From Mariniblastus sp. (GTDB lineage Bacteria; Planctomycetota; Planctomycetia; Pirellulales; Pirellulaceae), in contig JAKVBF010000002.1 in assembly GCA_022447555.1 (NCBI GenBank), positions 472,568 to 536,567 of the forward strand: a stretch of DNA of 64,000 bases, given 5' to 3'. The notes under the pieces are model-generated. The model was not told the origin of the DNA and did not search any database. It was given only the letters and a program-made list of their open reading frames with translations. Shown one piece after another: positions 45,693 through 53,975 of the stretch; within the stretch, counting starts at the first letter, position 1; every line of letters starts with the position of its first letter. Made by a program: the position numbers and the translations under genes.

Positions 45693-45916
45693 GACGGATC
45701 ACCTCCCGCGTCATCATTCAGGCTGCAAGATAAATGACTGGGCCAACAAAACTTGACCGCTACCCACCAGACGCCCGCTGCCGCGATGGAAATGACGCAG
45801 TGATACGCGATGGCATAAGGTAAAAAACCAAACACGAGGTGGTTGTTGTACCAATTCCAGTAATCCTGATGCATGATGAGCAGCACAAGAACCATGAACC
45901 CAATAAAATATTTCAT
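45689..45916 (-). CDS. DUF3311-like small membrane protein, symporter partner
   Basis: 75 residues with two helices (YFIGFMVLVLLIMHQDYWNW; AIAYHCVISIAAAGVWWVAV). The start is ATG 45916 with AGG about nine bases upstream; the frame is open to 46033 but the extra residues are unlike protein. HQDYWNWYNNHLVFGFLPY fits the linker of DUF3311 proteins, which accompany SSS symporters. Its stop overlaps the symporter start (ATGA), so it is the small first subunit of that pair. Confidence 0.8.
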   Translation of the reverse strand: MKYFIGFMVLVLLIMHQDYWNWYNNHLVFGFLPYAIAYHCVISIAAAGVWWVAVKFCWPSHLSCSLNDDAGGDPS

Positions 45917-46178
45917 CTCAATTTGCCTGCAGCTGGAAATGTTTAACCTCGAACAGTTTAGACTCCGTTTCAATTTACAGCCAGTAATCAAAAGGGAGCG
46001 AATTATGTGGGCTATTACGGTGATTACGGCCAAAGAATCGACAGCCGGCGTGCCTAGTTTACAAATTTTTACCGTGTTATGATTTGATGCTCGCGTGCTA
46101 CCCTACACGTTGAGCCGCTGGGATGACAATTATCTGAATCCGGAGTCAAACCATTACCGGAACCAAGTGAGGAAGAAA

Positions 46179-47168
46179 ATGCAGTTCAAAAATATCTTTA
46201 GTTTAGGTTTGCTTGCCATCGCCCTCGTAAGCCTAAGCAGCTGTGGCGACAATGGTAGCGAAACCGCAACCACCGCTGAGCGAACGTTCATCAATCTAGG
46301 TACCGCTCCGACTGGAGGTGCGTTTCACCCGGTCGGTTGCGCGGCGGCTAATGTGGTCTCGGAAAACAAAGGCGACTTGAATTGGATCGTCACTCCCCAG
46401 GGAACCAAAGGAACTCAAGAGAATATTCGCAGACTGGATGACGAAGAGTTGCAATTCGCAATGGCCAACGCGGCAATTTCTTACTTTGCCGGACGCGGAG
46501 AAGGGGCTTGGGAAAAACCATACGACATTCGCACGGTTGCAACCATCGCCCCCAACATTGGAATTTTTGTCACGACTGAAGCGAGCGGCATCAAGACACT
46601 TGCGGACCTAAAAGGCAAACGTGTTGTTCTTGGGCCATCAGGGGCTGGTTTTGATTATTTTTTGAAACCACTTTTGGAAGCCCATGGCGTAAGCTATGAC
46701 GATCTCACGCCACTCAACGGAAATTACATTGACGCGGGGGACATGTTGGCCGACGGCAAGGCCGACGCAGCCTTTATGGGGGGGGCGATCCCGATTCCCG
46801 CAGTGGTTCAACTCTGTTCGACACAAGACGTTGTCTTTCTTCCTTTCGATGATGCGGTCAGCGAAAAACTAAAACAGTATCCTTTTTACTCAGCCGTGAC
46901 TCTTCCGGCAGATACTTATTCGGATCTGGACGAGGATTTGACCGGCATCAACGTGGGAAACATGCAGCTGATCACGCACGCGAATGTGGACGAGGACGTA
47001 GTCTATAATTTCACCAAGATCATGTACGAAAATCGTGAGCAGATGGCAGAACGTCACCCGGCTGCTAAAGCCATCAATCCCAAGAACGCTATTCGCAACA
47101 CGGGAACTCCGTTTCATCCCGGGGCCATCAAGTATTATAAGGAAGCTGGTATTTGGCCAAGTGACTAA
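46179..47168 (+). CDS. TAXI-type TRAP transporter solute-binding lipoprotein
   Basis: 329 residues from ATG 46179, preceded by a strong GAGGAAGAAA site; the frame opens at 46095. A lipoprotein signal ends in SLSSC, so the protein is probably anchored to a membrane. INLGTAPTGGAFHPVGCAAANVV is the classic N-terminal TAXI motif, and GKRVVLGPSGAGFDYFLKPLL and GKADAAFMGGAIPIPAV are further family blocks. It binds the substrate for the TRAP permease encoded 262 bases downstream, with a terminator in between. Ligand unknown; glutamate-like or other carboxylates are common in the family. Confidence 0.93.
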   Translation: MQFKNIFSLGLLAIALVSLSSCGDNGSETATTAERTFINLGTAPTGGAFHPVGCAAANVVSENKGDLNWIVTPQGTKGTQENIRRLDDEELQFAMANAAISYFAGRGEGAWEKPYDIRTVATIAPNIGIFVTTEASGIKTLADLKGKRVVLGPSGAGFDYFLKPLLEAHGVSYDDLTPLNGNYIDAGDMLADGKADAAFMGGAIPIPAVVQLCSTQDVVFLPFDDAVSEKLKQYPFYSAVTLPADTYSDLDEDLTGINVGNMQLITHANVDEDVVYNFTKIMYENREQMAERHPAAKAINPKNAIRNTGTPFHPGAIKYYKEAGIWPSD

Positions 47169-47201
47169 TCAAAATCCCATATTCCAGTAAACAAAAAGAT
47201 T

Positions 47202-47229
47202 GGCGAGTTTCTTGAGCTCGCCTTTTTTT
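47202..47229 (+). terminator. terminator between the TRAP binding protein and permease genes
   Basis: GGCGAG and CTCGCC form a stem with a 9-base loop followed by TTTTTTT, 33 bases after the binding-protein stop. It probably keeps the binding protein in excess over the permease. Confidence 0.88.
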
Positions 47230-47430
47230 GTGCGTCAAACCGCGGCAATAGGCCGCGCGATCGTTAACTACTATTGGCTGCCATTTGCCTCCGCTTTGAG
47301 CCAAGGTACGATAGGCCCTTTAAAGTGCATGGACCGATGCGTGTGATGCATCACGCAAAATCGACAACCTTGAATTTGCCGACGGTCTCAAGTCAATCAA
47401 CTTACTGTTTTCCACGGTCCAGAAACTCTG

Positions 47431-49413
47431 ATGTCAGAATCGCTAAGTCTTAAAGAGGCGACACCCGGACCATTTCAATATGGCCAGCAACTGGCGTTCA
47501 ACATCCTCTCGGCGTTCCTTTGCATTTTTGTCACCACGGCCGTCAACTTTAATCTATTCGATTTCCAACCTAATTTGGCCCTGTTCGGGATGTTGGGGCT
47601 GATTCTCGTCTTTCTCAATCACCCGATGGTCAAACGTTGGGAGCAATCAAGTATCGTTCGTTGCGCGGACCTACTGTTGATTGCAGGCACCATCACGACC
47701 TTCGGTTTTGTGTTCCTGCAAAGTGAACCAAGGCTAGACTACTTTTGGGTCGATGGAGTCGTTCTCGGCGATCGGGCTGGCAACGAAACGACTCTCGATT
47801 ACGTGATTGCGCTGATCGGTTTGGTGTTGGTGCTAGAGGCAACTCGACGCGCTATTGGGTGGACGTTGCCGATCCTATGTCTGTTATTTATTCTTTATGC
47901 CATGCTAGGCCCGCAGATGCCCGATTGGTTATTTCCACATGCCGGTTTGAGTTGGGAACGAATCGTGCAAAAGTCATTCCTGCAGACCGGGGGTGTCTTT
48001 GGCATTGCGCTTCGTGTCATGTTCATGTACGTCTTTCTGTTTGTTCTATTCGGGACACTACTAGAGCAAACCGGAGCCACTGGATATGTCATCAACATCA
48101 CTCGCCGATTGTTTCAACATAGCGCAGGGGGTCCCGCAAAAGTTGCGGTACTGAGCAGTGGATTGATGGGCTCTTTATCAGGCAGTGCAGTGGCCAACAC
48201 GGCCACAACCGGAACCTTTACCATCCCGCTAATGAAAAGCTCGGGGTTCAAGCCCGCAACGGCAGCCGGCATCGAAGCCGCCGCCAGTTCGGGAGGCGCG
48301 CTCATGCCACCCATTATGGGCGCGGGCGCCTACATGATGCTTGAAATGGTTGAGCCCGCCGTCAGCTATGTGCAGATCATTCAAGCCGCTGTAATTCCAG
48401 CAGTTCTCTATTACGTCGCGCTTTTACTCACCGTTCACTTCCACGCCAAACGCATCGGCGCCTTGGCGGAACCGGTAGAGTCAGAAGCGACCGAAACACC
48501 ACTACATTTCTATCAAGGGGTTTTGTTTTTTGGATCTTTTGTCATTCTGATTGGAATGCTGCTGTATGGTTACACGGCCTTCCGAGCCGTGAGCGTCAGT
48601 CTTGCCGGGATTTTGATCCTCAGTCTATTCAGCCACCATACCCGCCTGACCCCTATTAGAATCTGGAAAGCCATGAGTCGGGCCGGAAAAAGCGGCATGA
48701 CACTGATTGCTGCCGCTTGCTGTGTTGGTATCATTTTGGCGATTGTCGACCAAACTGGGATTGGTGCGACGCTCCCTGAAAAAGTGCAGGCACTGGCCAA
48801 TGACAGCTCTCTCCTTGCATTGTTTCTATTAATGATCTCGACCATCATTTTGGGAATGGGCCTCCCCTCAGCAGTCTGCTACCTGTTAATGGCAATCCTA
48901 CTCGGATCCGTTCTCTCACAGTTAAATACAGCACCGTTGGCTGCACACCTATTTATCTTTTACTTTGGAATGATGTCGATGGTCACACCACCGGTCGCAT
49001 TGGCCGCCTATACCGCCGCCGCCATCGCCAAGGCAGATGTGATGCACGCGGCGATCGCTGCTTTTCGATTTTCTCTTGTGGGCTTCGCTCTCCCCTATGC
49101 GTTTGTACTGCGCCCTGAACTCGTGATGCTCACAGCCCAAAATGAAACGGCCAGTGCGGTCATGATTGCTATCAATGTTTTGCTAACGCTGATTGCCATC
49201 CTTGGATTAGCCGCGGGAATCGCCGGCTTCGCATTCAAGCGTTTGGCAATCGCCTGGCAGGTGATGCTACTGGTCAGCAGTCTCAGCATCTTCTTCACAC
49301 GACTGCAGGGCTGGCAATTAGCGGTGCAGATTACAGCCGCTTTTTTGATTTTTGGCACCCTACTAATCAATTTAGCCGGTTCACGAAAAACGGACCCAGC
49401 GAGAAACGAATGA
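47431..49413 (+). CDS. TRAP transporter fused permease (TAXI type)
   Basis: 660 residues, about 16-18 hydrophobic helices, combining the small and large TRAP membrane subunits. LSSGLMGSLSGSAVANTATTGTFTIPLM and EAAASSGGALMPPIMGAGAYMM are the hallmark blocks of fused TRAP permeases, and the second half repeats the pattern (GMGLPSAVCYLLMAILLG, MVTPPVALAAYTAAAIA). It imports its solute with sodium or protons using the lipoprotein encoded upstream. No ribosome-binding site is evident. It ends 40 bases from the convergent chorismate-lyase-like gene. Confidence 0.93.
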   Translation: MSESLSLKEATPGPFQYGQQLAFNILSAFLCIFVTTAVNFNLFDFQPNLALFGMLGLILVFLNHPMVKRWEQSSIVRCADLLLIAGTITTFGFVFLQSEPRLDYFWVDGVVLGDRAGNETTLDYVIALIGLVLVLEATRRAIGWTLPILCLLFILYAMLGPQMPDWLFPHAGLSWERIVQKSFLQTGGVFGIALRVMFMYVFLFVLFGTLLEQTGATGYVINITRRLFQHSAGGPAKVAVLSSGLMGSLSGSAVANTATTGTFTIPLMKSSGFKPATAAGIEAAASSGGALMPPIMGAGAYMMLEMVEPAVSYVQIIQAAVIPAVLYYVALLLTVHFHAKRIGALAEPVESEATETPLHFYQGVLFFGSFVILIGMLLYGYTAFRAVSVSLAGILILSLFSHHTRLTPIRIWKAMSRAGKSGMTLIAAACCVGIILAIVDQTGIGATLPEKVQALANDSSLLALFLLMISTIILGMGLPSAVCYLLMAILLGSVLSQLNTAPLAAHLFIFYFGMMSMVTPPVALAAYTAAAIAKADVMHAAIAAFRFSLVGFALPYAFVLRPELVMLTAQNETASAVMIAINVLLTLIAILGLAAGIAGFAFKRLAIAWQVMLLVSSLSIFFTRLQGWQLAVQITAAFLIFGTLLINLAGSRKTDPARNE

Positions 49414-49453
49414 GTCAGCCCGGACTCAGCGAGGGACCAGAAATTGGCTTGTC

Positions 49454-49996
49454 CTACGCCAATACAATTTCCAACAATTCAATCGCTGGTTGATCGTTAC
49501 AGAAGATCATCGCTGTCCTTCCATAGCAGCGAGTCTCAGGCGCGACCCCAAACGTCTTTAACAAGGCAGGCCCAGGTTGAACTTCATACAAAGATAGAAG
49601 TTTAACTTGCCGCATCACGTTGTGTTCGATCAACACCCGCCCCAGAGGCACCTTCTCCCCTTCGATCTCTTCCCGCACTTGCTCACTTAGGTACCCCAGG
49701 TTGAGTCGTACAATCCCGTATTGCACGACCTGCTGATCGGTCTGGCGAGTTAATACAATTTCCCGAGCATACGTCAATTCCTGATGATTCTTTCGCAATA
49801 CCCGAACGTCCACCGCCGCACTGTGATACTTTTCTACGGTTACCGTCATGTGCGATTCATGGTCCAACAACGACTTTTGTGGTTCGGGGATATCCGAACC
49901 ACTCATTTCATGAAACAAACCGAGTGAAGCCCTCTGGTCAAAGAAGATGCTTACCAGTGAATCCAATTCGATTTTTGCCGACTCAAAAGGGCTCAA
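49454..49996 (-). CDS. chorismate pyruvate-lyase-like (UbiC/DUF98-like) protein
   Basis: 180 residues, TTG start. The pattern DHESHMTVTVEKYHSAAVDVRVLR, ARE-I-V-LTR, VQYGIVRLNLGYL, VPLGRVLIEHNVMRQVK and CYGRTAMIFCNDQPAIELLEIV fits a UbiC-like fold, which removes pyruvate from chorismate to give a hydroxybenzoate; LIEHN with RQVK and the late Glu (LLEIV) correspond to the likely active-site elements. I cannot tell a true lyase from a relative. It is the last gene of the operon with the prenyl synthase and cyclase, 42 bases after the fusion gene. Confidence 0.65.
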   Translation of the reverse strand: MSPFESAKIELDSLVSIFFDQRASLGLFHEMSGSDIPEPQKSLLDHESHMTVTVEKYHSAAVDVRVLRKNHQELTYAREIVLTRQTDQQVVQYGIVRLNLGYLSEQVREEIEGEKVPLGRVLIEHNVMRQVKLLSLYEVQPGPALLKTFGVAPETRCYGRTAMIFCNDQPAIELLEIVLA

Positions 49997-50038
49997 AGGA
50001 AACTTTCGATGTTGAAAATTGGAGACGCCTAGATCGGG

Positions 50039-51922
50039 CTAGGAGTGCGACTCAGGAGCGACAATGGGTAGGATTTCGGAGTAAGAGAGATCATTGAATT
50101 CAATCGTTGGCTTAACCTCGCCGGCTCGATCCAGCACCGTATCGACCAAGTAGTACATCAGCCGCCGGAGTTCATCTGGGCTGATCTCGTCGGCAACTTC
50201 CTCGGCCCGTTGCTGGTGTTTCTCTACTAGCTTATAGGCTTTTTCAAACACACTGGCTTCAAAATAAAGATGCCGTGCCCGCTGCAACCGCTTTTGGATC
50301 GGCAGTTCAGATGGCCCTGCCAAGCCCATCAATTCTTCGCGTTGTTCGGTATTCAAACCTTCGAGTGCCAAAGCCCACAACAACGTGGGACGTCCACCTA
50401 ACAAGTCCGAGCCCACCGTGTTTTTGTTGTCCGTGTCAGTGTCCCAATCCTTGAGGTCATTCAAAATCTGAAACGCGACCCCTAAGTTCCTGGAGAACTG
50501 CTTCACCGGTTGCACATATTCCTGACAGGGGCCCGCCAACCTTAAACCACAATAAAATGCAGACTCAAAAGCGGGAGCGGTTTTTAAGGCATACACTTTT
50601 AAAGCATCAATGGGTTTTAGTTGCTTATCCGATGAATCTCTCCATATCAGCTCAGCACCCTGGCCCTCGGAGAGTCGCATATGTGCATCTGCCATGTAAT
50701 CCAAAATGTCAGCCGCTGTCTCAGCGCCCATCTCGTTTCGATCTTGGCTTACCAATCGGTAACCTAGACCGATCAAGTAATCCCCAACATTGATCGCCGA
50801 AGAAACGCCATGCTTTCGATGCAACGTTTCTACCCCGTATCGGTAGGCATCGTTGTCTTCGATGTCATCGTGCACCAGAGATGCTTTGTGAAACGTCTCA
50901 ATCGACATCGCAGTGCGTCGCACGGAATCGGGAAAGCCTTCTACCGCAGCCGGTCCGTCGGCGAGCGTCGCCCCGCTGTTGGAGATCGCGTCGTAGACAG
51001 CCATGGTGATGAAAGGTCTAGAGTGCTTACCTCCCGCAGCCAAAAAATCTTGAGCAATCGCTTCGGTTGCAGCAATTGGACTCAGATTCGACAGATCCTG
51101 TTCCGCTGCATTGGCCGTCGCCGAACCACCGCGCAACCGCGGGATCAATCGCTCCATTGAAGCCGGTTCAAACAATTGCTTGGCCGCTCGCATCAAATGT
51201 AGGTAACTGCGTGTTTCCGTCTTCTTGTCTTCGTGAGGAACGCGAACCATCTGGTCAACCCAATCCTCGTCAACACTGGTATTTCGACAATCACTCGATA
51301 GCAGAGGCACAGCCATACAGGGGATTCCCGCCAACAGAATTTTGTCGATTGCTTTTTCAAGAACGTTTAAGCAAGCCACACCGACAATCGCATCCACATG
51401 CCCACTGACAATGATTTTCAAAACAATCGGCGACCCTTCGGCAACCAACACCTTGTAACCCATTTCTTCGGCGGTGGCTCGAAAGTCGGCAATACTACAT
51501 GCGCCGCAAGTTTTGCATGCCAATCCGAATTCATCGTAGTCGGCGGGACAACCTTCAGAATGCTTTAAACAATGGGGCAGTAAAAAAAGACGGCGATGAG
51601 GTGGGATGGTTTTAATCGGATCCATCCAGTACTCACTGGACAGAACCACCATGATCCATCCGAGAAAGCCCTCGGGTTGCCCAGTGTCACTCAATATCTT
51701 ACGACAGAGCACTTCCAATTCATCTTTGGTTGGAGGAATATCGCGCCGCATTCCAGCCACCACATCGCGACAAATCTGCCGTAACTCTTCTCTCAGTTGC
51801 TTGGTGCTTGGAACCATCTTGAGGTGAGCGGTTTTTCGACGTCGAGATCTGCGTTTGGGTGCCTGATTCTCAGTTAACGTGTTTGTAATCACTACTGCCC
51901 GTCTCCGTTTTATATCAACCAC
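50039..51922 (-). CDS. DUF116 / polyprenyl synthetase fusion protein
   Basis: 627 residues. Residues about 60-250 resemble DUF116, with a Cys cluster (C118, C125, C136, C139, C142 in CKTCGACSIADF) that may bind metal or an iron-sulfur cluster. Residues about 275-600 are a trans-isoprenyl diphosphate synthase: GGKHSRPF, then HDDIEDND (first Asp-rich motif, 352-356). The second motif reads NDLKDWDTD (488-496), so the first Asp of the usual DDxxD is Asn. The start is GTG 51922, overlapping the squalene cyclase stop by eight bases; GTG 51892 is another candidate. The product length is unknown; farnesyl or geranylgeranyl are possible. Confidence 0.88.
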   Translation of the reverse strand: MVDIKRRRAVVITNTLTENQAPKRRSRRRKTAHLKMVPSTKQLREELRQICRDVVAGMRRDIPPTKDELEVLCRKILSDTGQPEGFLGWIMVVLSSEYWMDPIKTIPPHRRLFLLPHCLKHSEGCPADYDEFGLACKTCGACSIADFRATAEEMGYKVLVAEGSPIVLKIIVSGHVDAIVGVACLNVLEKAIDKILLAGIPCMAVPLLSSDCRNTSVDEDWVDQMVRVPHEDKKTETRSYLHLMRAAKQLFEPASMERLIPRLRGGSATANAAEQDLSNLSPIAATEAIAQDFLAAGGKHSRPFITMAVYDAISNSGATLADGPAAVEGFPDSVRRTAMSIETFHKASLVHDDIEDNDAYRYGVETLHRKHGVSSAINVGDYLIGLGYRLVSQDRNEMGAETAADILDYMADAHMRLSEGQGAELIWRDSSDKQLKPIDALKVYALKTAPAFESAFYCGLRLAGPCQEYVQPVKQFSRNLGVAFQILNDLKDWDTDTDNKNTVGSDLLGGRPTLLWALALEGLNTEQREELMGLAGPSELPIQKRLQRARHLYFEASVFEKAYKLVEKHQQRAEEVADEISPDELRRLMYYLVDTVLDRAGEVKPTIEFNDLSYSEILPIVAPESHS

Positions 51923-53780
51923 ACGAGGTGGAATTATTCGTTATTCGTTGATTTGTATTCAGTGCGCGACCGATCGCAGACACCGTAAAAATCAATGGGT
52001 AGAGTTTCTCATAATACCAGAGTTTTGCAAAATAAAATCCAATCGGCCAACACTCTTGAATCTGGGCTGATTCGATCGCACACACCAACCATTGTAATCC
52101 ACGTTGGGCCGCACTCTGGCAATCCGAATCGGGCGACGCCAGAAGAATCTCGACACACAGTGCCGTCTCCTCAACGCCGCTCATCCCTAACGGATGCTCC
52201 AGTTCTCTCTGCCGGGAAACACCGCCACCCCAACCACCGTCAGGGTTCTGATTTTCAACTATCCATCTTAAACCAATTTCAACCTGTTTGGTATCGAAAC
52301 AATTTGCATCTCGGTAAGCCATTAAGACTTTTGCCGTTCCATAGCATGGATTTATGTCATCTATTGCGTCCTGATTGCCAAACCAGAGTGGCAACCAGCT
52401 ACCATTCGCGTTTTGCTGACTCGCCAAGTATTTGAAACCCAGCTCAACAGACCGTGAAATACCTCTCAACTGAGAATCAGCTCCAGCCTCAACCCGCCAC
52501 GCATTGAGCGCTCGTATCACGTGGGCAGTGATGTCTGAACCGCTGCGATCAAAGGGAAAACGGCCCCAGCCCTTACAAAACGTGGGCCAACCATTATCCC
52601 TGTTTTGCAGCCTTAACAACCAGCGCGCCCCATTGAGTGCGGCTGCGCAGATTCTCGATTTATCCTCATCGCTAAACTCACCCTTATCATAGAGAGTTCT
52701 CAATGCCAGCATGGCTCCTGGAGTGTCGTCAGCATCGGGAACCGCTCCGGCTAAATCACTCCATCCCCAGCCACCCGGCTCCGCACCAGTAAAAGGATGG
52801 ACGTCTTGATACTGACACTTCATCACCCAATTGAGGCAAGATTCCCAAGCGTCTGTTTTCCAGTCCGTCGCCTCAGGGTATTCCCCCAATGCGTTGATCG
52901 AAAGGGTCGTTGTCCACGTCGCCAAATTTGTATCGATCGGCCAACTCCCATGTTCCATCGGCTCTTGAGATTCAGAACGGTACGAGTTGAGCAAGAATTT
53001 AACTCCCTGTTGAACTACCGAGTGGCCACCCAGACCGCAGCGAACCAGCGCCATGCAGACAAAACTAGTCAAAGGCACCGCCTCAAGGTAGCCTCCGCTA
53101 GTAGGTTGCATCGACTCCAAAACTTTAAGACTTCGTCCGATACTGATTCGTCGTAGAAAGCGGGAGATTGGATTCCAAGGCGGATCAAATTTAAACTTGA
53201 CTTGCCCCATGGCCACGAGGGCTGGAATGGCATAACTAACCACTGGCAAACGCAAAAAATGATAAAACCGCTGCGGCACACAAGCTGCCTCAAATGGCAA
53301 GGCCGAAACCTCTTTCCAGCTCACTAATCCGGCCATCGCAGCATTGGCGAGAATCGGCACCGCAAAGGTTTTGTCTTGTCCGTAGCGTTTACGGATCGCG
53401 GCCACTCCACCTTGTCCCTCAATGTATTCACTACCCCGCTTCAGCATTTCCGAGTGCGACTCCTGCATACCGGCCGCATGGACCGCAGCCACCACCAGCA
53501 TGCTTGTGGAGATATTGGAGTGACTGAGCTCTGTATCCCCCCAACCACCATCTTCATTTTGCGAAGCGACCAGCCAAGTGATACCCGCTCTTATCTGCCG
53601 TTGAATATTGGCGAGTTGATTCTGGGGGGCGTGTTCGGTTTCCGTCAGAAAGGACAACGCGGTGATGGCGGTTGCCGTAGACAGTGCTGAGGCTGAAAGC
53701 TCACCGACCCAATAACCCGCTGGCGATCGCTGGTCGAGCAAATGAGATTGAACTCGCTGATAGGCCGATTTTAGATCCAA
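51915..53780 (-). CDS. shc: squalene-hopene cyclase
   Basis: 621 residues, standard length. It cyclises squalene to hopene or hopanol at the membrane, giving sterol-like hopanoids. The catalytic motif is PDADDTPG (DxDD at 349-352). Several QW repeats are visible (QNEDGGWGD, QNRDNGWPTF, QNANGSWLPLWFG, QNPDGGWGGG), with GSDITAHVIRAL and NPCYGTAKVLMAYR before the later ones. The start is TTG 53780, in the usual family position; the small 63-codon frame ends just inside it. It lies in the operon below the heme fusion gene. Confidence 0.9.
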   Translation of the reverse strand: MDLKSAYQRVQSHLLDQRSPAGYWVGELSASALSTATAITALSFLTETEHAPQNQLANIQRQIRAGITWLVASQNEDGGWGDTELSHSNISTSMLVVAAVHAAGMQESHSEMLKRGSEYIEGQGGVAAIRKRYGQDKTFAVPILANAAMAGLVSWKEVSALPFEAACVPQRFYHFLRLPVVSYAIPALVAMGQVKFKFDPPWNPISRFLRRISIGRSLKVLESMQPTSGGYLEAVPLTSFVCMALVRCGLGGHSVVQQGVKFLLNSYRSESQEPMEHGSWPIDTNLATWTTTLSINALGEYPEATDWKTDAWESCLNWVMKCQYQDVHPFTGAEPGGWGWSDLAGAVPDADDTPGAMLALRTLYDKGEFSDEDKSRICAAALNGARWLLRLQNRDNGWPTFCKGWGRFPFDRSGSDITAHVIRALNAWRVEAGADSQLRGISRSVELGFKYLASQQNANGSWLPLWFGNQDAIDDINPCYGTAKVLMAYRDANCFDTKQVEIGLRWIVENQNPDGGWGGGVSRQRELEHPLGMSGVEETALCVEILLASPDSDCQSAAQRGLQWLVCAIESAQIQECWPIGFYFAKLWYYEKLYPLIFTVSAIGRALNTNQRITNNSTSCG

Positions 53781-53962
53781 GGACTCGATTTCCTGAACTT
53801 CTGCTTTGATTTAGAGGAGGTGATGAATCCGGGCTGAGAGTTCTTCAGGGGAGCGTCAACAGCTCCAAGGTCGTTGCGAGGTTTCGCTCGTTCCACCATC
53901 TCCGCCTCATATTCATTGTCCCGAACGGGGTCACGAGGAAAAGCCCTCTTCCCTCCGCCCAT
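53771..53962 (-). CDS. possible small protein between hemE and shc
   Basis: A 63-codon frame that exactly fills the gap between the heme fusion gene (13 bases upstream) and the squalene cyclase (10-base overlap). It is polar and basic at the N-terminus (MGGGKRAFPRDPVRDNEYEAEM) with no domain. The ribosome-binding site is poor. It could be a leader or coupling ORF, or chance. Low confidence. Confidence 0.3.
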   Translation of the reverse strand: MGGGKRAFPRDPVRDNEYEAEMVERAKPRNDLGAVDAPLKNSQPGFITSSKSKQKFRKSSPWI

Positions 53963-53975
53963 CCGGACCGGCCCA

